A stretch of 6,673 nucleotides of DNA from Gammaproteobacteria bacterium (lineage in GTDB: Bacteria > Pseudomonadota > Gammaproteobacteria > GRL18), in assembly GCA_027076245.1 (NCBI GenBank), contig JALTKC010000138.1, positions 1 through 6,673 of the forward strand, written 5' to 3'. The position numbers and the translations under genes are program-made. The stretch's first letter is position 1. Each line of letters begins with the position of its first letter. Below are positions 1 to 5,744 of this stretch, one piece after another. The notes under the pieces were generated by a model. It made no database searches and was not told where the DNA came from. It saw only the letters and a program-made list of their open reading frames with translations.

Positions 1-1
1 G

Positions 2-379
2 TCTCAGAAAACCCAGGAATCTACCCTGGTGATTCAGGAAATTATTGAAAAATTACAGAAGAACTCATCGCTGGCCGTGGATAAAATGACTCAGAGCACA
101 GAAGTTTCCAGAAAAACATCAGAACTGGCCGAACAGGCGGAACAGGCACTGCAGAAAATCAATGAGTCGGTTACCACCATTAAAACCAAGAACCATGAAA
201 TTGTCAGCGTGGCTGAAGAACAAAGTATTATCACACGTAATATTTACGAAAATATACAGCAGATCCACGATCATGCCACCTATTCCAGGGAAAAAGCGGA
301 GGAAACCAGCCAGTCCAGTCATCAGTTATCCGATCTGGCTATGATGCTGGAAAAACTGGTAGAGAAATTTAAGGTTTAA
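2..379 (+). CDS. Methyl-accepting chemotaxis protein, C-terminal part (5' end outside window)
   Basis: This is the C-terminal 125 residues of a chemoreceptor; the frame is open to the left edge, so the gene starts outside the window. The first residues (SQKTQESTLVIQEIIEKLQ) match the stretch just after the signalling hairpin tip of many gammaproteobacterial receptors. The segment VAEEQS at about residues 70-75, followed by regularly spaced I/N residues (ITRNIYENIQQI), is the usual return-helix signature. The whole fragment is predicted to be one long coiled-coil helix rich in E, Q, K and S, ending in LEKLVEKFKV, a common receptor end. It carries no C-terminal pentapeptide tether for CheR/CheB. 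Such proteins control the CheA kinase in polar receptor arrays. The sensor domain and ligand cannot be told. A GTG at 29 is an internal Val codon, not a start. Confidence 0.93.
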   Translation, partial: SQKTQESTLVIQEIIEKLQKNSSLAVDKMTQSTEVSRKTSELAEQAEQALQKINESVTTIKTKNHEIVSVAEEQSIITRNIYENIQQIHDHATYSREKAEETSQSSHQLSDLAMMLEKLVEKFKV

Positions 380-401
380 GGTGGCTAAGGTTAAGAGATA
401 A

Positions 402-560
402 TTAAAATGGAAACATTTTTGTCGGTGAGGGCATCCGGTTAACATCCTGTCCCATTATCCCGAGTTTCCGATTAAGGCTCTGCATCTGTTTGTTAATTTT
501 TTTCAGATTATAGTTGATATTGTTAATACTGCCGCTGAAACTGTGGGCATCTTCCTGCAT
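402..560 (-). CDS. Small hypothetical ORF (52 aa), downstream partner of the 49-aa ORF or its frameshifted 3' half
   Basis: A 52-residue frame that starts at ATG 560-558 and ends at TAA 404-402. The product (MQEDAHSFSGSINNINYNLK at the start) is rich in N, K, Q and I and looks mostly helical, with a hydrophobic residue every three to four positions between residues 12 and 40. It then ends in a Pro/Met-rich tail. It has no cysteine, signal peptide or membrane segment. Its ATG shares one base with the TGA of the preceding frame (TGATG), which allows translational coupling. The same frame is also open upstream as far as the middle of the 49-aa ORF, so the two frames may be halves of one gene split by an indel. 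I do not recognise a family. It is convergent with the chemoreceptor gene, 22 bp away. Confidence 0.4.
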   Translation of the reverse strand: MQEDAHSFSGSINNINYNLKKINKQMQSLNRKLGIMGQDVNRMPSPTKMFPF

Positions 561-709
561 CAGTTGAATACCAGCACACCATAACGAATGATCCGGACAT
601 TTCCAAGTCCAGGCTGCTGGGCTTTTATGGCCTCAATAAACTGCAACTGAATATTTTCAGCCATAGCCTCATTTATATTTCCCGTTTGTTCCTGTTCTTC
701 AATAGTCAT
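560..709 (-). CDS. Small hypothetical ORF (49 aa)
   Basis: A 49-residue frame from ATG 709-707 to TGA 562-560. The product begins MTIEEQEQTGNINEAMAENI, continues with an amphipathic helix-like stretch (about residues 13-31, QLQFIEAIKAQQ) and ends VRIIRYGVLVFN. A weak GGG lies 7 nt before the ATG, so a ribosome site is possible but not strong. It stands downstream of the methyltransferase-like gene in the same direction, with 59 bp between them. I recognise no family. The abrupt hydrophobic end, with the next frame opening at the stop, is what a +1/-1 frameshift would produce. It is therefore either the first gene of a coupled pair or the 5' half of a broken gene of about 100 codons. Confidence 0.4.
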   Translation of the reverse strand: MTIEEQEQTGNINEAMAENIQLQFIEAIKAQQPGLGNVRIIRYGVLVFN

Positions 710-768
710 TTATTACCCGTGTTTAATAGTATGCTATGTTTTTAAAAAAGCCTGATGATTGTTTGGCA

Positions 769-1422
769 CTATAACTGCTGAAACTCCCTGAGTAACTGAT
801 CAGCCTCTTCTCTGGACAGAATTTTCCATGGCAGAGGGAAAAGACCGGCAACTTTCTGCTGGTATTTTTTATAAACCTCACCATGGTAAGCGATCAGCTT
901 TTTTTCTTCCAGGCGGGAGCCGTAGATAAAGTAAGCAGTGACCAGTAAATAAACCACCAGCTGTACGCTGGATATATCCCGGGTCCAGATAATCACCAGA
1001 GCAAAAAAATACCAGGGATGCCGGACATAGCGGTGCAGGGGTGAAATCTGAAATTTCTCCTGATCGTGAACGCTCTGATTGCCTTCCTTAAGCTGCCTGG
1101 TTCCCCAGAACTCTGACAGATCGTAATGGTTTAAAGAATAAAAAAAACCGGTTACTGCCAGCAGTGCCAGAGCCGAAGTAAGGTAGAAACCCAGCCCCTG
1201 CCACTGCCATAACGGTTCACCAGGATATAGAATAACCAGCACCGCCAGGGGTACAGACAATATAATGGCCAGAGCATTAAACATCAGCCGGTAATAAGGC
1301 ATCAGTCCTGGCCAGTGCCGTGCCACCCATTGCTTGACCATTAAAGAAGCCATTAGCGAATGAAAGGCAAAGTAGCTAATAAATACCGCGGCTATAATGA
1401 GATAAGGTATCGTATTATTCAA
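769..1422 (-). CDS. Membrane protein of the isoprenylcysteine carboxyl methyltransferase / NnrU / MddA-like superfamily
   Basis: A 217-residue polytopic membrane protein. Hydrophobic segments lie at about residues 6-28, 46-66, 78-97 and 136-168. The C-terminal half has the superfamily signature: SPLHRYVRHPWY (127-138, with RHP at 134-136), then GSRLEEKKLIAYHGEVYKKY (168-187, with E172-E173). These positions bind S-adenosylmethionine and shape the active site in known ICMT proteins. FWGTRQ (105-110) resembles the FGLRQ motif of methanethiol methyltransferase MddA and relatives. A bacterial protein of this kind may methylate a small thiol or other substrate, or, like NnrU, have no proven reaction. 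The substrate cannot be told. The start is TTG at 1422-1420, chosen because AGGA lies 6 nt upstream and no nearby ATG fits. It follows the 1034-aa gene after 72 bp but has a good -10 of its own. Confidence 0.85.
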   Translation of the reverse strand: MNNTIPYLIIAAVFISYFAFHSLMASLMVKQWVARHWPGLMPYYRLMFNALAIILSVPLAVLVILYPGEPLWQWQGLGFYLTSALALLAVTGFFYSLNHYDLSEFWGTRQLKEGNQSVHDQEKFQISPLHRYVRHPWYFFALVIIWTRDISSVQLVVYLLVTAYFIYGSRLEEKKLIAYHGEVYKKYQQKVAGLFPLPWKILSREEADQLLREFQQL

Positions 1423-1428
1423 AAGTTT

Positions 1429-1432
1429 TCCT
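1429..1432 (-). promoter_or_regulatory. Ribosome binding site that supports the TTG start of the methyltransferase-like gene
   Basis: AGGA on the minus strand, inside ACAGGAAAAC, with 6 nt between it and the TTG at 1422-1420. The spacing is normal, and this is the reason for accepting a TTG start. Confidence 0.65.
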
Positions 1433-1455
1433 GTGTTTTGAATAGTTTACCCTAC

Positions 1456-1484
1456 AGTATAAGCCATGTGTATCTTTTTCCCGA
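1456..1484 (-). promoter_or_regulatory. Candidate sigma-70 promoter for the methyltransferase-like gene
   Basis: TATACT (1461-1456 on the minus strand) matches five of six -10 consensus bases. At 17 bp spacing the -35 position reads TCGGGA, which is poor. Transcription would start near 1449 and leave a leader of about 27 nt that carries the AGGA. It lies in the 72-bp gap after the large membrane-protein gene, so the two genes need not share a transcript. Confidence 0.4.
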
Positions 1485-1494
1485 TGGAAGAGGG

Positions 1495-4400
1495 TTATTT
1501 AAGCTCCAGTTTAAACGGATAATGCCGCAACTTCTGCCCTTCTGATACCGTTAACAGCGCTTTTACCGGAGTCCCCTGGTAATTCAGTAAAATTTTATAA
1601 TGGTTGTTATCAGAATCTCTGTTAGCCTGGGTACCAAAGCCATAATCAATTGCTGCCGTAGAAATCCGCTTATTATCTTTATCCAGCAGGATAATATTCA
1701 GTAACCGGTCCCTGCGTCCGGACACTTCAAGACCCATAACAGTATTACCCAAACGAACCACTTTCAGTTTAACTCCAACATCTTCCCAGACCGCACCGAT
1801 ATTTAAGTCTGTAAAACTGGTGCTGTGTTTGGAAAGCGGCAGGTGCACAATAATTTCTCCCTCTATGGATTTAAGCGGTTGCTGCTCATTTTTCCAGGGC
1901 AGTTTAAAATCAATCGTAGCATCCATCCAGGGCTGGTTTTTATCCAGTACAAATTCACCGTTCATATAGTAGCCCTTAGCCTTTAACAGGTAAAAATTGG
2001 ACTGGCTCTTATTCTGAATCTGTTTTTCTCCATTGTTTTCATAGCTTTCTTCAGGATAGTGCAGTTTTACTTCCACAGCTGATAAATTATGCTGCAGTTC
2101 TTCAATAACCGGGGTTTTAATCAGCAGTCGGCCGGAGGTGCCCCAGTGACGGCTGGTTTTCAGAGCATACAGACCCAGGTTAAACGGCCCGTTATGCCAG
2201 TCAGCCAGCAACTGACCATACCAGCCGCTTTTCTGCTCCAGTTCCAGTGGCGGATAATCCTGATAGAGCTTATTCCAGGTTTCCAGTGATGACACTTTAA
2301 TGGCTTCAATGGGATACTTCCATTGATGTTTTGCCGGGTATGGAGGGAATTGAGTAATATTAACCGGGTAGACCAGATGTTTGGTTTCAGTGGCATAAAT
2401 CACTTCAATCGTATCGATTTTGCCATGAAAATTCTGTATTACCGAACGACCTGAGCCAACCAGGTTGGTCATGGATGAGCGAGAAGCGCCACTCAGGTAC
2501 TGATGCTTATTGTTTAGTGCTCTAACACTTAATATACGCTGTTCATCACCGGATACAGACCAGGAAAGCACATCATCCGCACTCGGTTTAAACAAAACAC
2601 GACTGCCGTATCGGGACAGGACTTTATTTTCATTATTTTTTTTAAAGCTGACAGCCTCTGTACGGGCAGCCAGATTTAAATGTATTTCCGCTTTCAGGGC
2701 TTTTACCGAAGCAAAATCCACCCCTTTTTTCAGGCGCACTTTTTTGCGCAGTTCCAGTTCTGTATATTGTACTGCTTTATTATTAATAAACGTGGTTCTG
2801 GCCAGCCCAAAACTGCTGAAATAGTCGTCAATTGCCGGGCTTTTATTGCAGCCTGCATTGGCAAGCACATTATTACCCTGACTGTCTTCTACCGCAGTTA
2901 TTTGAATCCAGGCCTGTCTGTTACTGCTATTGGGAATATTCTGACCCTTGCCCCTTAACTGCAGAACAATCTGATCCTTATCCAGAAGAATTTCTTCTAT
3001 GGTTAAAGCAAACGGCCCCTGCTGCCAGACCGGACTAAAAAAGCTGTCGTACTGTTTATTAAAGGGCTTTAAATGGTGACTATCTGTCTGAGCATAATAT
3101 TGTTGCACACTGGTATCAATTTTTTCCTGTACGGTATGCTTTTTAGTATCTGCCTGATTAAGATCAACAGAAAAAAAAGTATCAACAAAATCATTCACCG
3201 CCAGAGCCAACGAGTCTTTAAGCTGTTTATCTATTTGTAAATGGATATCCAGCACCCCGGTATTTTGCTCAATACTGACTTTATCCAGTAAAGCCTGAAC
3301 ACTGACAAGCCCTCTGCTTTTTAAGTGCATATTTTTCAGCTGTTCTGTAAGCTCCCTGTATTTGTCTGTCAGCCACTGTTTATTACGGCTGTTCATGCGA
3401 ATACCTATGTCTGCCTTTGGCGGCAGCAATTGGGTACTCAATCCGGCATAAATACTATCAAGTGCCGTATTTGTACTGGCAATTTCTTTACTGATCACCG
3501 AGACCAGTCCTGTGGCCAGCTGACTGCCCTGTTGCGGTTTAAATAAGGTCATGGCCACCAGTTTATCACTACGGTAGTTTTCCCAGTCAGACAGATCCGT
3601 TACAAATTCTTGCTGTACACTGCTACTGCTTTTTACTACAGCCAGTACATTGTCCAACTGGCCGTCAGGAGCAATAATAATACGATCTGGCTCAATAAGG
3701 ACTTCTTTATAGCTCTGTGCCTGGCAATTAACAGGATTAAGCTGAACAATGCGCATCCCATTAGGCGTACCTTTAAGCGGTTTACCATTATAGTTTTTAC
3801 GCAGAAACAGCCTGACAGCCGGAACAGAAAATTTTCCCAACAGAAAAACCGGTGTCACCAGCTTATCATCCACCGGATAAGCAGCGATTAAGATATGAGT
3901 CAGACTGGTGTCCGGATCAATACGGAATTTTTTCAACTGCTCAGAAAAACCACCCTCCAGATCCGGCAAAGCCTGAGGATCGTATGTAAAATATTTTTTT
4001 AAGGTATTCAGACGCTGGTAATTGGCATACGCAATAAAAACCAGTGGCTGGCTGGCCAGGGATTGTTCAATCTGAACAACAGACTGGGGTATTGTCATCT
4101 GTGATGGAAGTGCATGCTGACTCCAGAAATAATAGCCAGCAGAGGAAATAAGCAGAACCACAAAAGCAGCAATAAATACTATTAAGGGTGTTTTTACGAT
4201 CTTTCGGTAACTATTATTCAGAAGCCTGCCTTCCGGCAGATCCTCTGCCAGCTTCTGTCGGGTAATTTTGGTGGTTTCATCTTTTAGAACAAAAACTTCC
4301 AGACCAGCTTGGGTGAATAACTGCTGTAATTTCTGAGCATGAGCCAGATCATGTGCCCGGCGTATTATAACGGCTTTACCGGAAAAAAATTTTTGCTGTA

Positions 4401-4599
4401 CTTTTTGTTCCGGAACTTTTGTCAGACTAACAATATTGTTAATAACGGTTTCTTTTGAAAAACCTTCACGCAACCGCCCCTTAAATACAACTTTATACAT
4501 CCCACGGTTTTTTTTGGTTTTTTTTCGTTTTACTGATTTATTTTCTGACTGTTGTTTTGAATCTGCTGTCTGCTTTTTTTTATCTTTACCGACCGGCAT
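1495..4599 (-). CDS. Large single-pass membrane protein, unknown function, with duplicated periplasmic module
   Basis: A 1034-residue protein that I cannot name. Residues 1-33 are Lys-rich and probably disordered. Residues 34-105 (from MYKVVFKGRLREGF to QAGLEVFVL) look like a compact beta-alpha domain that I recall at the N-terminus of other gammaproteobacterial membrane proteins, with the pattern FxGxxxxGF...FSGKxVxI. One membrane helix follows at about 138-159. Lys/Arg in front of it predicts N-terminus inside and about 875 residues in the periplasm. Residues 175-475 are a mixed alpha/beta region of unknown type. From about 520 the chain looks duplicated: WQQGPF (525-530) and WHNGPF (801-806) open two beta-rich units. 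Both units later contain VSG....R.L (682 and 959) and end with a YP-hydrophobic strand (744 and 1027). There are only two cysteines (292, 584). The start is ATG 4599-4597, with AGGGAAA 5 nt upstream. A GTG at 4659 would add 20 residues but has no properly spaced ribosome site. A role in the envelope is inference. Confidence 0.85.
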   Translation of the reverse strand: MPVGKDKKKQTADSKQQSENKSVKRKKTKKNRGMYKVVFKGRLREGFSKETVINNIVSLTKVPEQKVQQKFFSGKAVIIRRAHDLAHAQKLQQLFTQAGLEVFVLKDETTKITRQKLAEDLPEGRLLNNSYRKIVKTPLIVFIAAFVVLLISSAGYYFWSQHALPSQMTIPQSVVQIEQSLASQPLVFIAYANYQRLNTLKKYFTYDPQALPDLEGGFSEQLKKFRIDPDTSLTHILIAAYPVDDKLVTPVFLLGKFSVPAVRLFLRKNYNGKPLKGTPNGMRIVQLNPVNCQAQSYKEVLIEPDRIIIAPDGQLDNVLAVVKSSSSVQQEFVTDLSDWENYRSDKLVAMTLFKPQQGSQLATGLVSVISKEIASTNTALDSIYAGLSTQLLPPKADIGIRMNSRNKQWLTDKYRELTEQLKNMHLKSRGLVSVQALLDKVSIEQNTGVLDIHLQIDKQLKDSLALAVNDFVDTFFSVDLNQADTKKHTVQEKIDTSVQQYYAQTDSHHLKPFNKQYDSFFSPVWQQGPFALTIEEILLDKDQIVLQLRGKGQNIPNSSNRQAWIQITAVEDSQGNNVLANAGCNKSPAIDDYFSSFGLARTTFINNKAVQYTELELRKKVRLKKGVDFASVKALKAEIHLNLAARTEAVSFKKNNENKVLSRYGSRVLFKPSADDVLSWSVSGDEQRILSVRALNNKHQYLSGASRSSMTNLVGSGRSVIQNFHGKIDTIEVIYATETKHLVYPVNITQFPPYPAKHQWKYPIEAIKVSSLETWNKLYQDYPPLELEQKSGWYGQLLADWHNGPFNLGLYALKTSRHWGTSGRLLIKTPVIEELQHNLSAVEVKLHYPEESYENNGEKQIQNKSQSNFYLLKAKGYYMNGEFVLDKNQPWMDATIDFKLPWKNEQQPLKSIEGEIIVHLPLSKHSTSFTDLNIGAVWEDVGVKLKVVRLGNTVMGLEVSGRRDRLLNIILLDKDNKRISTAAIDYGFGTQANRDSDNNHYKILLNYQGTPVKALLTVSEGQKLRHYPFKLELK

Positions 4600-4604
4600 A
4601 TTAA

Positions 4605-4611
4605 TTTCCCT
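4605..4611 (-). promoter_or_regulatory. Ribosome binding site that decides the start of the 1034-aa gene
   Basis: AGGGAAA on the minus strand, 5 nt before the ATG at 4599-4597. The alternative GTG at 4659-4657 has GGAG only 1 nt upstream, too close to work well. The shorter form (MPVGKDKKK) is preferred. Confidence 0.7.
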
Positions 4612-4665
4612 GATTATATTTCCTGTAAAAAAACAGTTCCTGTACGATAATTCTGACACTCCATG

Positions 4666-4671
4666 AGTATA
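4666..4671 (-). promoter_or_regulatory. Candidate -10 element for the 1034-aa gene
   Basis: TATACT on the minus strand matches five of six consensus bases. The sequence 17 bp upstream is ATATAT, so no real -35 is seen. Initiation about 7 nt downstream would fall near 4659. That would leave the GTG there without a leader and gives independent support for the ATG at 4599. Confidence 0.35.
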
Positions 4672-4730
4672 GATGTTTTTTTAAATAAATATATTGCTGT
4701 ACTTAACATCTTTGTTTTTAATAACCTGTT

Positions 4731-4778
4731 TTTGTCATGACTTCCCTTATTGTCATGACAAAATCATGACAATAAGGG
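4731..4778. repeat. Perfect 15-bp inverted repeat with 5-nt loop, plus an extra copy of its core
   Basis: CCCTTATTGTCATGA (4744-4758) is followed by CAAAA and then by its exact reverse complement (4764-4778). Inside it, TTGTCATGACAA (4750-4761) is itself a 12-bp palindrome. A further copy of TTGTCATGA lies at 4732-4740. The region thus has three TCATGAC-type sites, with cores starting at 4735, 4753 and 4764. The stem has no T-run directly after it on either strand, so it does not look like a standard terminator. It could be an operator cluster, a small palindromic repeat family of the genome, or a cruciform. Confidence 0.85.
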
Positions 4779-4814
4779 TTATTATTGCTTTTCAGAATCA
4801 TTCACAAAATCATA

Positions 4815-4845
4815 CATAACTTGTGATAAATCTCTCCATAACTTG
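4815..4845. repeat. 9-bp direct repeat CATAACTTG at 22-bp spacing
   Basis: CATAACTTG occurs at 4815-4823 and again at 4837-4845. The 22-bp period is close to two helical turns, so a protein bound at both would sit on the same face of the DNA. This is typical of activator or response-regulator half-sites, but no known consensus was matched. Confidence 0.5.
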
Positions 4846-4888
4846 ATTTATTAAATGCTGGCACAGATAATGCTAAAACAACCAGACT

Positions 4889-4978
4889 ATCCAGATGAAA
4901 TGTGTTTTTATCTGATTTATATTACCTGTGTCCCCCCCTGCAGAATATAATGAGGCATAAAAATCGTCTCATCTGGAT
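4889..4978. repeat. 90-bp imperfect palindrome with C7 loop (MITE-like element or structured RNA)
   Basis: Two 35-nt arms flank a 20-nt centre (4924-4943). The paired blocks are ATCCAGATGA (4889-4898) with TCATCTGGAT (4969-4978), TTTTTAT (4905-4911) with ATAAAAA (4957-4963), and TTATATT (4917-4923) with AATATAA (4944-4950). That is 24 base pairs, interrupted by two internal loops of 5 and 6 nt. The loop contains a run of seven C (4932-4938), striking in so AT-rich a stretch. Neither end has an obvious target-site duplication. It may be a small non-autonomous mobile element, a structured leader, or a stable transcript end. Confidence 0.65.
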
Positions 4979-5047
4979 GATTTTATTTAAAACCATAATC
5001 ATGTATGATGCGTTACCATTATTTAAAGCTCTAAGCATTAAAACCGG

Positions 5048-5078
5048 ACTCACTGATACTATAAAACTATAAGTGAGT
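5048..5078. repeat. 7-bp inverted repeat upstream of the tetraheme cytochrome gene
   Basis: ACTCACT (5048-5054) and AGTGAGT (5072-5078) form a perfect 7-bp stem around an AT-rich 17-nt loop that contains TACTAT and CTATAA. It lies 49 bp before the ATG of the cytochrome gene. The loop sequences could serve as -10 elements, so the repeat could be an operator across the promoter. If transcribed, it would be a leader hairpin. Confidence 0.45.
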
Positions 5079-5127
5079 GCTCCTGCTCCCTTTTGTTTTA
5101 ATCTGACAAGTAAACGTAAACGGCATC

Positions 5128-5703
5128 ATGACTGATAATCAATCACCTGAGCAGAGCTCACTTTTTCCCCTCCGTAATATTATTTTTCCTGGTCTGCTTT
5201 TTTTTATTTTCGGCATACTGGCTTATGCCGGCTTTAATTCAATACTGGCCTATACCAATACCATGGAATTCTGTACTTCCTGTCATAGTATGACATTCAA
5301 TCTGGAAGAATATAAAGAAACCATACATTATAAAAATCCCTCGGGAGTCCAGGCAACCTGTCCGGACTGTCATGTGCCCAAAGACCTGCTGCCCAAAATA
5401 AAAGCCAAGATTCTGGCCGTTAAAGATGTATTACATGAACTACTGGGTACCATAAATACCAAAGAAAAGTTTGAGGCTCATCGCTGGGAAATGGCCTCCA
5501 GAGTCTGGAACAGAATGAAAACCACCGATTCCAGGGAATGCCGCAGCTGCCATAATTACAACAATATGGACTTTGAAGAACAGGAACATCTGGCTCAAAA
5601 GCAACACCCCAGAGCTTTATCAAAAGGGCAAACCTGTATTGATTGCCACCAGGGCATTGCCCATGAAGAACCGGATGAACCAGACGAAGATTTAGATGAA
5701 TAA
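5128..5703 (+). CDS. NapC/NirT-family membrane-anchored tetraheme cytochrome c (quinol dehydrogenase)
   Basis: A 191-residue protein with one N-terminal membrane anchor (about residues 17-40) and four heme sites: CTSCH (49-53), CPDCH (78-82), CRSCH (138-142) and CIDCH (170-174). Met55 just after the first site is placed like the unusual heme ligand known from NrfH/NapC proteins. The segment NTKEKFEAHRWEMASRVW (110-127) is typical of this family. Such proteins take electrons from menaquinol or ubiquinol at the outer face of the inner membrane and pass them to a periplasmic reductase or cytochrome. The length is close to the family norm. The C-terminus (180-191) is strongly acidic. The start is the only good ATG before the anchor, but no clear ribosome site precedes it. 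No reductase gene lies in the window, so the partner is unknown. It is convergent with a diheme cytochrome gene, 41 bp away. Confidence 0.95.
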   Translation: MTDNQSPEQSSLFPLRNIIFPGLLFFIFGILAYAGFNSILAYTNTMEFCTSCHSMTFNLEEYKETIHYKNPSGVQATCPDCHVPKDLLPKIKAKILAVKDVLHELLGTINTKEKFEAHRWEMASRVWNRMKTTDSRECRSCHNYNNMDFEEQEHLAQKQHPRALSKGQTCIDCHQGIAHEEPDEPDEDLDE

Positions 5704-5744
5704 ACGGCAATGTCCGGATGGAGACTATTCAGGTTTAAAGGTGG

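Larger units (their letters stand above)
4600..5127. other. Gene-free divergent region of 528 bp with several inverted and direct repeats
   Basis: No convincing reading frame lies between the start of the 1034-aa gene (-) and the start of the tetraheme cytochrome gene (+). The stretch is AT-rich. It contains, in order, a 7-bp inverted repeat AGATGTT/AACATCT (4671-4677 and 4705-4711), the TCATGAC cluster, the CATAACTTG direct repeats, a 90-bp imperfect palindrome, and a 7-bp hairpin. It must hold promoters for both genes and has room for a small RNA. No tRNA or known riboswitch pattern was recognised. Confidence 0.6.

Noticed and set aside
743..765. Possible terminator (GGC followed by T6 on the minus strand) after the methyltransferase-like gene
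   Set aside because: The stem pairs only GCC with GGC, three base pairs around a 12-nt loop, too weak to call.
2160..2396. 78-codon minus-strand frame inside the 1034-aa gene
   Set aside because: It is in another frame of the same strand within a well supported gene and has no ribosome site or family.
4574..4581. A_AAA_AAG slippery heptamer in the start region of the large gene, as in dnaX
   Set aside because: No downstream stem-loop was seen, and the site is within the first ten codons, where a programmed -1 shift would give no sensible product.
4600..4659. In-frame GTG start that would add 20 residues to the large membrane protein
   Set aside because: GGAG is only 1 nt from the GTG, and the candidate -10 predicts transcription starting about there. 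ATG 4599 has a properly spaced AGGGAAA.
4843..4856. FNR-like site beginning TTGAT
   Set aside because: Only the left half fits. The right half reads TAAAT instead of ATCAA.
5420..5710. 96-codon minus-strand frame opposite the tetraheme cytochrome
   Set aside because: It lies wholly antisense to a gene with four heme motifs, and its product has no recognisable domain. It is a shadow of the real frame.
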